DNA from: a bacterium 0.1xD8-71
GTDB taxonomy: Bacteria; Bacillota; Clostridia; Lachnospirales; Lachnospiraceae
Length of the DNA: 64,000 nt
Assembly: GCA_003612405.1 (NCBI GenBank)
Contig: RAYR01000001.1
Coordinates: 124,001 to 188,000 of the forward strand
Direction: 5' to 3'
The notes beneath the pieces are model-generated. The model searched no databases. It was not told the DNA's origin and saw only the letters and a list, made by a program, of their open reading frames with translations. Below are positions 53,858 to 60,771 of this stretch, piece after piece; the stretch's first letter is position 1, and each line of letters starts with the position of its first letter. A program made the translations under genes and the position numbers.

Positions 53858-54092
53858 CCCCAAACAGAGACGGGACAGAAGAAAAACGATTTTGAGAATG
53901 TTCTTCCAGAATCCGAAGCCCGGCGTCGTTGATCTGAAAGCAGTCATTAGGGAGCCGATCGAAGTATTTAGAGAAATTCAGGTCATATATACTTTGATTT
54001 TCGCGAGTTTTAGGGAATTTTTTCATAGCGTCTAATCGCTTGCGGGGTTTTGAAACGTATTTTAAGAATTTAATTTGTGTTTTGTTAAGCAT
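53820..54092 (-). CDS. Hypothetical protein, first of two reverse genes in the rightward operon
   Basis: 90 residues starting MLNKTQIKFLKYVSKPRKRLD. It is basic, with SIYDLNFSKYFDRLP and CFQINDAGLRILEEH. The latter resembles the wing of winged-helix proteins, so a DNA-binding role is possible. It is transcribed from promoter cassette A (54119-54147), against the surrounding operon, and overlaps the 3' end of the Cys-rich gene tail to tail. Confidence 0.6.
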   Translation of the reverse strand: MLNKTQIKFLKYVSKPRKRLDAMKKFPKTRENQSIYDLNFSKYFDRLPNDCFQINDAGLRILEEHSQNRFSSVPSLFGVIWQIIEKLLKL

Positions 54093-54097
54093 AAAAC

Positions 54098-54155
54098 GCT
54101 GCCTTTCATTTTCTTTCAATCATAGCACAAAGGCGGCAGCAGGACAAGAAAGGGG
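54098..54155 (-). promoter_or_regulatory. Promoter cassette A (copy of cassette B)
   Basis: Reading the minus strand: TTGTCC (54147-54142), 17 bases, TATGAT (54124-54119), promoter for the reverse gene at 54092. Arms GCTGCCTTT (54098-54106) and AAAGGCGGC (54129-54137) flank the -10. About 57 bases are nearly identical to cassette B. Confidence 0.75.
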
Positions 54156-54163
54156 TTCAGGAT

Positions 54164-54349
54164 ATGAAAACAGCAGAAAAGAAAGCCGCCGAAATGGTGC
54201 GGCGGCTTGCAAATGAAAATTTTTCTTTGCCGGATCTGAATGTATCGCTTTCATACATTGGAGAGAGTCAGGGAGAAAAGAAAAAAGAATCCGAACAGTT
54301 CAACCGTTTTCTTCAAGAAGTGGAGAAAAGACGGGGTGCAATTTGTTAA
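54164..54349 (+). CDS. Short charged protein, unknown
   Basis: 61 residues, MKTAEKKAAEMVRRLANENF at the start, helical and highly charged (ESQGEKKKESEQFNRFLQEVEKRRG). The leader AGAAAGGGGTTCAGGATATG repeats that of the gene at 53576. Its 3' end overlaps the minus-strand gene 54300-54632 by 50 bases, copying the arrangement of the module upstream. Coding status rests on the leader and arrangement, not on any family. Confidence 0.5.
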   Translation: MKTAEKKAAEMVRRLANENFSLPDLNVSLSYIGESQGEKKKESEQFNRFLQEVEKRRGAIC

Positions 54350-54632
54350 TCGTGAAAAAGTACGGACGAAGCGCGGAGACAATATCGTCAGTAGCGGAAA
54401 TTTCGTTGCGAAGTGCCTTGAAAGCGTTATCAATAGCAAGGGCAACAAAAGAAGATTCACGATTGTTTAATTGTTCGTGAAAAATGAGTTTTTTACCGGA
54501 TGACACAGAAAGCATATAAACGGCGTCGCGCTCTGATTCTGATTCATAAAACGGATATGAAATCATGACTTCCAAAGCGCAGGAAATTGCCTTTATATCA
54601 TCGTCATTCAAATTAAAATTGATTTTTTTCAT
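54300..54632 (-). CDS. Hypothetical protein, second reverse gene in the rightward operon
   Basis: 110 residues starting MKKINFNLNDDDIKAISCAL, acidic and helical, with FEQLNN-like RESSFVALAIDNAFKALRNE. The left arm of cassette B, read as AAAGGCGGC on this strand, serves as its ribosome site 6 bases before the ATG. It overlaps the end of the gene at 54164. No similarity to the protein from 53820-54092 is obvious although promoters are duplicated. Confidence 0.6.
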   Translation of the reverse strand: MKKINFNLNDDDIKAISCALEVMISYPFYESESERDAVYMLSVSSGKKLIFHEQLNNRESSFVALAIDNAFKALRNEISATDDIVSALRPYFFTINKLHPVFSPLLEENG

Positions 54633-54638
54633 AATATA

Positions 54639-54695
54639 GCCGCCTTTCATTTTCTTTTCATCATACCACAAAGGCGGCAGCGGGACAAGAAAGGA
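54639..54695 (-). promoter_or_regulatory. Promoter cassette B (copy of cassette A)
   Basis: Minus strand TTGTCC (54688-54683), 17 bases, TATGAT (54665-54660). Arms GCCGCCTTT (54639-54647) and AAAGGCGGC (54670-54678) are a perfect 9-bp inverted repeat around the -10. In a plus-strand transcript the same arms could form a hairpin ahead of the gene at 54706. Confidence 0.75.
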
Positions 54696-54705
54696 GAATC
54701 AAACC

Positions 54706-55227
54706 ATGAATAGAAAACCATTTACACCACAGCCGGGAACAGGCTACAGAAATCAGGGCGGCGGAATTTTCGATTGTATCGCAGCGACAGACGAAAGCGA
54801 CGTTTTTATCATGCGGAACCGGGCGTCAGGATGGACGTTCAACGCCCACGGCGTCGGCATTTACGACGATGATTCGATCGACTGGAATTATTCGACGGAC
54901 GGGCATTTTGAAAGCGTCAGCGGGCAGCAGGACAAAGAAAAATTGTCGGTAAAAATGATAGAGTTCCTGCAGGAACAGGTTCCGGCGGCACTATGCACAA
55001 TAGACCGTTTCGGGGGAGCGGATGACTTTATCGGTTGCGGGCATTGTTTTGACGGAGCGGAAGCAAACGGGGAGGAAATGAACTGCGACGATTGCGTCGT
55101 AAACAAGATATTTCAGGAATACGCAAGAGTTCAGAAGGAACAGGAAGAGAGGGAACAACAGACACCGGAAAGCGAGATTTTCAAGTCCGCCGTCCATTGG
55201 TGGGCAAGGAAGCACAAACGGACATGA
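54706..55227 (+). CDS. Unknown Cys-containing protein, probably frameshifted from a MazG-like tail
   Basis: 173 residues as read. The first ~100 residues (GGGIFDCIAATDESDVFIMR, GWTFNAHGVGIYDDD) look like a compact beta domain. A Cys cluster (CGHCFDGAEANGEEMNCDDC) could bind zinc. It ends KSAVHWWARKHKRT. With one added base in the GGG at 55202-55204 the reading continues WWGKEAQTDMMIEEMAEL into the MazG-like domain, so the natural product may be a fusion of about 240 residues. Leader GGAGAATCAAACCATG. Confidence 0.65.
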   Translation: MNRKPFTPQPGTGYRNQGGGIFDCIAATDESDVFIMRNRASGWTFNAHGVGIYDDDSIDWNYSTDGHFESVSGQQDKEKLSVKMIEFLQEQVPAALCTIDRFGGADDFIGCGHCFDGAEANGEEMNCDDCVVNKIFQEYARVQKEQEEREQQTPESEIFKSAVHWWARKHKRT

Positions 55228-55433
55228 TGATCGAGGAAATGGCAGAACTGACAAAGGCTATTCTGAATGAACGCAGGGGGAGAGATCACAATATCGCCGA
55301 GGAAATGGCAGACGTCCGGATCATGCTTGCACAAATGGAAATCATATTCCAGAACGCCGGGGAAGTGGAACAGAAATTCCGGGAAAAGGTCGCGCGGTTG
55401 GATCGACGGTTGCAGGAAAGACGGGGAGTATGA
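55203..55433 (+). CDS. MazG-like nucleotide pyrophosphohydrolase domain
   Basis: The domain GKEAQTDMMIEEMAELTKAI, then HNIAEEMADVRIML, carries the EExxE...ExxD metal-binding pattern of MazG-like all-alpha NTP pyrophosphatases, and ends in a coiled coil (EQKFREKVARLDRRLQER). The homology begins upstream of the first ATG (55224), which overlaps the stop of the previous frame. Either translation restarts there, losing the first helix, or the two frames are one gene. Phage MazG-like proteins are thought to adjust nucleotide pools or alarmones. Confidence 0.75.
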   Translation, partial: GKEAQTDMMIEEMAELTKAILNERRGRDHNIAEEMADVRIMLAQMEIIFQNAGEVEQKFREKVARLDRRLQERRGV

Positions 55434-55711
55434 GCGAACAGGGAAACGGGACGCCGTTAGAAATCGGGTTATCGGTCGATCGGGCGGCGGCAGAGGACGC
55501 CCTGCGGATCCTGAACTGGTATTTTGACGAACGCCCGGATCAATACCTGATCCAGAAGCCGCGAACGGTCTATGACAGCGAGGGAAACGCCCGGACGACA
55601 GTTCGGTATCTGATAAAGCAAAGAGAACAGGCAGAAAGCGAGGAATCAAACCATGCAACAAATGACGATTTTCGATACAGTCAGGGACGAAACGCAGGAC
55701 TGGACGAATAA
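55430..55711 (+). CDS. Hypothetical protein overlapping the methyltransferase gene
   Basis: 93 residues: GLSVDRAAAEDALRILNWYF and PRTVYDSEGNARTTVRYLI. Soluble, mixed fold. It starts in an ATGA overlap with the MazG-like gene and its last 59 bases overlap the start of the C5 methyltransferase gene in another frame, an unusually long same-strand overlap. The overlapping end (ESEESNHATNDDFRYSQ) looks unstructured and may not be conserved. No known family. Confidence 0.6.
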   Translation: MSEQGNGTPLEIGLSVDRAAAEDALRILNWYFDERPDQYLIQKPRTVYDSEGNARTTVRYLIKQREQAESEESNHATNDDFRYSQGRNAGLDE

Positions 55712-57017
55712 GAAAGTCCGGCTGATTGAATTATTCGCGGGAATCGGCGCACAGGCGGCGGCACTTGAAAGAATCGGAGTTGATTTTGAAAAATATCTAA
55801 TATCGGAATGGGACACGGCGGCGACGAGATCATATAACGCGATACACGTCAAAGACTGGACGGATTACAGTCAAGGGATATCAGGAAATGAACTTCCGGG
55901 AATATTATTTGAAATCGGAATATCCACAAATGGAAAAAATCAAATGACAGAAGAACAGATCAGGAGAAAAGGCGAGAAGTGGCAAAGGAAAACGTATAAC
56001 GACTTCAAGGCGACGCGGAATATCGGATCCATAACAAACAGAACAGGGCAGGATCTAAAGATATGCGAACGCGACAAATATTTATACATATTGACATATT
56101 CGTTTCCGTGTCAGGATTTATCAGTTGCCGGAAATTGTAGGGGTATGAAAAAAGGATCAGGGACGCGATCAGGTTTATTGTGGGAGGTTGAACGGCTACT
56201 GACGGAAACAGAAGAACTTCCGCAAATTCTTTTAATGGAGAACGTGACACAGGTTCACAACAAAAGAAACGCCGCTGATTTTAATGACTGGATGAATTAT
56301 CTGCAGAAACGCGGGTATGTGAATTTTATATCTGATATAAACGCGGAGGATCACGGGATCGCACAGCATAGGATCAGGACGTTTGTTGTTTCCATATTGC
56401 GGGGCGGAGGATATCACTTTCCAGAGAAAAAACCGCTTGAAACAACGATAAACGATTATCTGGAAACATCAGTTAATGAAAGATATTACATAAATTCAGA
56501 ACGCGGAAAAGAACTGATTCAGAATTTGATTGAAAGCGGAACGGAAATCAAAGAGTTTCAGGCGATAGACGCGAATGTATCAGATCCAAAGATCATAACA
56601 TCGGCGACGTGTATCAAAACAAAAGTAAGAAGTATTCAAAACAAGAAAAGCGCAGAAACGGCGGTTGTAGAAAAGAGAATACACAGATTAGGAAATTACT
56701 TAGGGCATACGGGCGGAAATTTTGCGGGAACAGTATTCGGCGTGAATGGTTCCGCGCCTACGATAAGAACGCCGACGGGCGGAAATGTTCAGCCGATCAT
56801 CATTGACGCGACAGGAAATGAAATAAGGCTTCGGAGATTAACAGAACGCGAAGAATGGCGTCTAATGGGATTCACGGACGAACAGTTCGACGCGGCACTG
56901 GCGGCGGGGGCAACAAGCAGAGAATTATATCATCAAGCCGGGAATTCTATCGTCGTTCCGGTACTAATGGAAATATTTAGCAACATGAACCTAAAAGAAA
57001 GGATCAAACCATTATGA
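55653..57017 (+). CDS. DNA cytosine-C5 methyltransferase
   Basis: 454 residues: motif I LIELFAGIGAQAAALERIG, motif IV with catalytic Cys153 in FPCQDLSVAG, motif VI LMENVTQ, motif VIII AQHRIRTF, and motif X AGNSIVVPV. About 80 extra residues lie between motifs II and IV (TYNDFKATRNIGSITN). The target-recognition region is between VIII and IX. No restriction endonuclease gene is adjacent, so it is an orphan enzyme, probably protecting element DNA from host restriction. Leader GAGGAATCAAACCATG. Confidence 0.94.
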   Translation: MQQMTIFDTVRDETQDWTNKKVRLIELFAGIGAQAAALERIGVDFEKYLISEWDTAATRSYNAIHVKDWTDYSQGISGNELPGILFEIGISTNGKNQMTEEQIRRKGEKWQRKTYNDFKATRNIGSITNRTGQDLKICERDKYLYILTYSFPCQDLSVAGNCRGMKKGSGTRSGLLWEVERLLTETEELPQILLMENVTQVHNKRNAADFNDWMNYLQKRGYVNFISDINAEDHGIAQHRIRTFVVSILRGGGYHFPEKKPLETTINDYLETSVNERYYINSERGKELIQNLIESGTEIKEFQAIDANVSDPKIITSATCIKTKVRSIQNKKSAETAVVEKRIHRLGNYLGHTGGNFAGTVFGVNGSAPTIRTPTGGNVQPIIIDATGNEIRLRRLTEREEWRLMGFTDEQFDAALAAGATSRELYHQAGNSIVVPVLMEIFSNMNLKERIKPL

Positions 57018-57499
57018 AGGTATCTGAATTTTTGAAAAAAGTCGGGACTATCGAACGCGCGGAAATCTGGATCGAATTCAAGGCAAATAAAAAGGACACG
57101 GATCCGAATCTTGAACGCATGACAGAGAACACGCCGGAGGAAAAAGCGGATCAGATTATCGAACACGCGTCGGGATATACGGTTCAGGAAATAAACGTAA
57201 ATGAAAACGCCGTGATAATTTCGGCGGTAAAGATTGAAAGACGTCCGCCGAAGCCAAAGCCTGAAAAGAAGCAGGACGAAAGGCGGGAGGAACAAAAACA
57301 GGCAATCGCGGAAGAATTGGAACGTCTGGATCAGGCGGTCGCGGTTCTAATAGAAACGATCGTCGCCCCGTTTCGCCGTCCAGGGCGGAGGGAGAGCGGA
57401 AAGCGCGGCGGGATTCTGGAAGCATTAAAGAACACACGGGCAGCAGTCCGCCGGATCCTGACACGGATATTCAGGAAAGGGGGCGGCGCGGATGTGTGA
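57014..57499 (+). CDS. Hypothetical basic protein
   Basis: 161 residues: an N-terminal domain (VSEFLKKVGTIERAEIWIEF, YTVQEINVNENAVIISAV), a Pro/Lys/Glu hinge (RRPPKPKPEKKQDERREEQ) and a basic C-terminal part rich in Arg (PFRRPGRRESGKRGG, RRILTRIFRKGGG). Possibly nucleic-acid binding. Leader AGGATCAAACCATTATG. It overlaps the methyltransferase stop by 4 bases and the next gene by 8. No family known. Confidence 0.65.
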   Translation: MKVSEFLKKVGTIERAEIWIEFKANKKDTDPNLERMTENTPEEKADQIIEHASGYTVQEINVNENAVIISAVKIERRPPKPKPEKKQDERREEQKQAIAEELERLDQAVAVLIETIVAPFRRPGRRESGKRGGILEALKNTRAAVRRILTRIFRKGGGADV

Positions 57500-57680
57500 A
57501 TATTGTAAAACGCCGGGGAAAATGCTTGACGTCATCGAAACAGAAAACCGGATATTCGTCAACATGGCGGGCGCATACATTCAGATTTTCGACGAAGGAT
57601 ATCCGGGGTTTATCCATAATATCCCGATCCGGTTTTGCCCGATGTGCGGGCGTGAATTGAGAGAGGGGGCGGCGGAATGA
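57492..57680 (+). CDS. Small zinc-ribbon protein
   Basis: 62 residues with CEYC at the start and FCPMCGREL near the end, so two CxxC pairs separated by about 43 residues that should bind one zinc. This type is common in early regions of firmicute prophages. It overlaps both neighbours by a few bases. Function unknown. Confidence 0.75.
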   Translation: MCEYCKTPGKMLDVIETENRIFVNMAGAYIQIFDEGYPGFIHNIPIRFCPMCGRELREGAAE

Positions 57681-58177
57681 ATATCGGGGAGCGTATAAAG
57701 AGATACCGGGAAGAAAAGCGGATGACACAGGAGGAAGTCGCCGATCGCGCCGGGGTTACGGCGGTATCGGTTTCAAGGTGGGAAAGAGGGACACGGGATC
57801 CCACATTCCGGGACGTTGAAAAGATCGCGGCGGCGTTGGGCGTCACTATGGAAGAATTGACACGGGAACCAAAGCGCGGAACAGGGCTTCGGAAAATCAT
57901 TGACGGGAAATTATACGACACAGAATCCGCCCTGATCCTGTTCGAGTTCAGACGGAAATATCAGGATCCGTTAAATCCGTTATTTTTCGGTAAAAATATG
58001 GTTCATGTCGAATGGGAGGACGCACAGTATCTAAAAACAGAACGGGGCGCGTATTTGTATTATTGCCCGAAACGGAAAGACCTTCAGGTCGTGACGGAAA
58101 GAGAGGTCAAAGACACGATCCGGAAACTGGACGCCGACGCATATATACGGATATTCGGTCAGGTAGAGGAAGGATAA
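57677..58177 (+). CDS. XRE-family regulator with an added C-terminal domain
   Basis: 166 residues. The helix-turn-helix is near residues 8-60 (MTQEEVADRAGVTAVSVSRWE). The rest (TGLRKIIDGKLYDTESALIL, AYLYYCPKRKDLQVV) is an unknown domain found in phage-type 'toxin-like' small proteins; this second link is a guess. Third XRE protein of the element and located mid-operon, so it may control late or maintenance genes. ATGA overlap with the previous gene. Confidence 0.8.
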   Translation: MNIGERIKRYREEKRMTQEEVADRAGVTAVSVSRWERGTRDPTFRDVEKIAAALGVTMEELTREPKRGTGLRKIIDGKLYDTESALILFEFRRKYQDPLNPLFFGKNMVHVEWEDAQYLKTERGAYLYYCPKRKDLQVVTEREVKDTIRKLDADAYIRIFGQVEEG

Positions 58178-58191
58178 AGGAGGGAAAGCGG

Positions 58192-58404
58192 TTGAAAGCG
58201 GCAGTTATAGCAACAATTATTTTAGTCGTATTATTCGGCGGCGTGGCATATTTAGCAGCCGCAGGGACGCTGATTATATACGCGTTAGGGAATAACAAGG
58301 CAACAAAGGGGAAAAGAACTTTTTTCGGGATTTTGGGCGCGGTTATGTTTTGGAGCGCAATATATACAGTCGTCCAGATTATCAAAATTAAAAACGGAAT
58401 CTAA
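58192..58404 (+). CDS. Small two-helix membrane protein with TTG start
   Basis: 70 residues: two hydrophobic helices (AAVIATIILVVLFGGVAYLA and FFGILGAVMFWSAIYTVVQI) linked by a Lys-rich loop (NNKATKGKR). The likely start is TTG 58192, because AAAGGAGGG lies 7 bases upstream and no ATG/GTG fits. Holin-like in size, but no other evidence supports that role. Confidence 0.65.
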   Translation: MKAAVIATIILVVLFGGVAYLAAAGTLIIYALGNNKATKGKRTFFGILGAVMFWSAIYTVVQIIKIKNGI

Positions 58405-58428
58405 TTTCAAGAAAGAGAGGATCAGAAA

Positions 58429-59385
58429 ATGGGAAATAGTTTAGTTGATTTATTCAGATCGGAAACGGAATTCGACGTCAAAGCGTCGGAAATGTACGGA
58501 CTTATGAGGGAAGCCGCAAAAGCGGAATTTCTTCTGAACGCGGTTAAATGTGACGTTCCGCACACATACGCACGGCAGATTGCCACAGGAAAAAAAGAGG
58601 ACGCGCCGTTCATCGTGGCGGGGATCGACTTATCGTCCGGGAAAGATTGGACGCCGGGGCAGCAGGACACGGCAGCAGACGAAACGCCGGAACAGGAGCC
58701 GGAGCGGGCAGCAGGACAGGACGTCAGGTCGGGATCCGGATCCGTCGGTATTATCAGGAAGCACGAACAGCGCGTCGAATGGATCGACATTCAGGACATT
58801 ATCAGGAAAGGAAACGCGCCCGTATCACTTCCGCCCGGAACGGAAATCAATTTCACATTAAAGAACGGGGATCCGGCGTCGGTCGTCGTCGTGGGCGTGG
58901 ATCATTACGAAAAAGGGGACTGCGTGTTCTGGTTCCGTCGGATCATCGGGCGGCATTGCATGAACAGGGACGACACGAACGAAGGGCGTTTCCCTGATTC
59001 AGACATGAACGCGTATTTGAACGATGAAGTATTCGCCCTGCTGCCTGATGATTTACAGTCCGTGATCGCAGTACATAAAACAGTCCAGAAAACGGCGGAC
59101 GATGATATCGAAACGGAAGGACGCCTGTTCCTTATGTCGGTATATGAGGGACGCGGATCGAATGATTGGGCGGAATATAACGGAATCGACAAACAGTTCC
59201 CGTTTTTCGAGGAACGCCGGAACCGTGTAGCATATGACGAGGACGGGGATCCTGTCTGGTACTGGACTGCCGATCCGTCCGCCGCGAACACGACGACCTT
59301 TTGCCTTTTCAGCTACGGCGGCTCCAGCAACTACTTCTTCGCGTCGGCGGACGGCGGCGTCGCCCCGCTATTCGTCATCAAATAA
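58429..59385 (+). CDS. DUF6273/C-type-lectin-like protein, possible retroelement-diversified target
   Basis: 318 residues. The N-terminal ~50 (MGNSLVDLFRSETEF, EFLLNAVKCDVPHTYARQIA) resemble a conserved phage helical domain. An acidic linker (TPEQEPERAAGQD) precedes the C-terminal DUF6273-like domain (PPGTEINFTLKNGDPASVVV, DMNAYLNDEVFALLPDDLQS, NDWAEYNGIDKQFPFF). The last 40 residues (WYWTADPSAANTTTFCLFSY to ASADGGVAPLFVIK) match the pattern seen at variable C-termini of C-type-lectin-fold retroelement targets. A GC hairpin follows 10 bases after the stop. No reverse transcriptase or template repeat is in the window. Confidence 0.75.
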   Translation: MGNSLVDLFRSETEFDVKASEMYGLMREAAKAEFLLNAVKCDVPHTYARQIATGKKEDAPFIVAGIDLSSGKDWTPGQQDTAADETPEQEPERAAGQDVRSGSGSVGIIRKHEQRVEWIDIQDIIRKGNAPVSLPPGTEINFTLKNGDPASVVVVGVDHYEKGDCVFWFRRIIGRHCMNRDDTNEGRFPDSDMNAYLNDEVFALLPDDLQSVIAVHKTVQKTADDDIETEGRLFLMSVYEGRGSNDWAEYNGIDKQFPFFEERRNRVAYDEDGDPVWYWTADPSAANTTTFCLFSYGGSSNYFFASADGGVAPLFVIK

Positions 59386-59394
59386 TCAGGAATC

Positions 59395-59417
59395 GCGCCG
59401 CCCGGTAGCGGCGGCGC
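59395..59417. repeat. GC-rich hairpin just after the DUF6273 gene
   Basis: GCGCCGCC (59395-59402) and GGCGGCGC (59410-59417) form a perfect 8-bp stem with a 7-base loop and no T-run. It is not a terminator. Hairpins of this size just after the variable region help target homing in known diversity-generating retroelements. Confidence 0.65.
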
Positions 59418-59429
59418 AAGGTGGGGACT

Positions 59430-60124
59430 ATGTTAGACTTCGGATTTTACAATATGGACTGCAACGTCGCCCTGCCGGAGTTCCCGGACGATTATTTCGA
59501 TCTGGCGGTCGTGGATCCGCCGTATGGGATAAAGGTTTTTGCAAAGGACAACGCGTCCAGGTCGAAACTGGCAACGTCAAAAGCCTATAAGGAATACGCG
59601 GGCGGCGATCAGGTCGCCCCGGATCCTGAATATTTCGCGCAACTGAAAAGGATATCGAAAAATCAGATCATTTTCGGCGCGAATCATTTCATGGATAACA
59701 TTGTCGCGGGGTTCGGCGGCGTGTCGTCCCCGTGTTGGATCGTATGGGACAAACAGAACGGGCAGAACGACTTCGCGGACGGGGAACTTGCTTTCACGTC
59801 ATTTCAGACCGCCGTTCGGATATTCCGGTTTACATGGGCGGGTATGCGACAGGGGAACATGAGGGAAAAGGAAATCCGCATACATCCGACGCAAAACCCG
59901 TCGCCCTTTATGACTGGATATTTGCAAATTATACGCAGCGCGGGCAAAAGATAATTGATACACACGTCGGATCCGCGTCGTCCTTAATAGCGGCACACAA
60001 GGCGGGACTGCAGTTCGTTGGTTTTGAACTGGATCGGGAATATTACAAAGACGCCGCCGCCCGGTATGAGCGGGAAACGGCGCAGATATCAATATTTGAC
60101 TTTTTGGAACAGAAGGGAGAATAA
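59430..60124 (+). pseudogene. Beta-class DNA methyltransferase (DPPY), reading frame split
   Basis: The first frame has motif IV VVDPPYGIKVFAKD, then the target domain (NGQNDFADGELAFTSFQTAV) and ends with HPTQNPSPFMTG, off family. The -1 frame gives HPTQKPVALYDW-type continuation and motif I (KIIDTHVGSASSLIAAHKAG, FELDREYY) to the stop at 60124. The order IV - TRD - I makes it beta class (N6-adenine or N4-cytosine). The shift is at 59892-59900 (caa aac ccg). It is either a lost A, a sequencing error, or a -1 programmed shift on the heptamer A-AAC-CCG. AAGGTGGGG supports start 59430. Confidence 0.85.
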
Positions 60125-60128
60125 GGAC

Positions 60129-60404
60129 ATGGAAAAACAGGTCGTAAAACTGGAATCATTATTGACGGTCATTTCCCCGGCGCAGATCGTCCGGATCATG
60201 GACGAAACATTGACGCCGACGGGAAACTTCGTCAATCCTGACGAAATAACGGCGTTCAAGGGAACGGCGGCGAAAGCGTTTCGGGAGTATGCCGGGAAAG
60301 GCGCAACGATCAAACACATATCGCCGGAGGTAGAGCGGGAAACAGGCGCAGCGCAGGGACGTTATATAATGCACGTCTACATATATCAGGATCCGGCGCG
60401 GTAA
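60129..60404 (+). CDS. Hypothetical phage-type protein
   Basis: 91 residues: MEKQVVKLESLLTVISPAQI, then FKGTAAKAFREYAGKGATIK, ending MHVYIYQDPAR. Soluble alpha/beta. It lies 4 bases after the methyltransferase. No family is recognised. Its opening residues MEKQV are shared with the small protein at 61139. Confidence 0.65.
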   Translation: MEKQVVKLESLLTVISPAQIVRIMDETLTPTGNFVNPDEITAFKGTAAKAFREYAGKGATIKHISPEVERETGAAQGRYIMHVYIYQDPAR

Positions 60405-60428
60405 GCGAAAAGAGAGGATCAAACCATA

Positions 60429-60755
60429 ATGAGATTATCGGAACAATTAAAAGTCATAGCGACGACGGACAGGATCCGGATCATTCAAGGGAAACACGGG
60501 AACCGGGAACCACAATTTGATCCGGGCGTAAAAATTCTATATTGCGGGTATATGGGATCGTTGGAATATGCGGAAAATAAGACGGAATTTTTGGCGCAGG
60601 ATCCGGAGGTCGCCCGAATGGTCGCACATATGGAAGTCCGTCACAAGGAATTCAGGGAACGCGGGTTATTCCCGCCGTATGAGCCGGAGATCACGCGGAT
60701 GTATGAATTTAAGGATCTGACAGTTTTCCTATACTATGACATTTATATTCAGTGA
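60429..60755 (+). CDS. Hypothetical phage-type protein
   Basis: 108 residues: MRLSEQLKVIATTDRIRIIQ, then GVKILYCGYMGSLEYAENK and MVAHMEVRHKEFRERGLFPP, C-terminus FKDLTVFLYYDIYIQ. Soluble. Leader GAGAGGATCAAACCATAATG, the same leader type as several other element genes. Small proteins of this kind are common in Lachnospiraceae prophage early regions, without known function. Confidence 0.7.
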   Translation: MRLSEQLKVIATTDRIRIIQGKHGNREPQFDPGVKILYCGYMGSLEYAENKTEFLAQDPEVARMVAHMEVRHKEFRERGLFPPYEPEITRMYEFKDLTVFLYYDIYIQ

Positions 60756-60771
60756 CAGGAAAGGCGGAAAC

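Noticed and set aside
55198-55210. Programmed -1 frameshift at the MazG-like junction
   Set aside because: The zero-frame codons tgg tgg gca do not form an X-XXY-YYZ heptamer; a lost G is the simpler explanation.
59395-59417. Transcription terminator after the DUF6273 gene
   Set aside because: The hairpin is GC-rich but has no T-run, and the methyltransferase start follows within 13 bases in the same operon.
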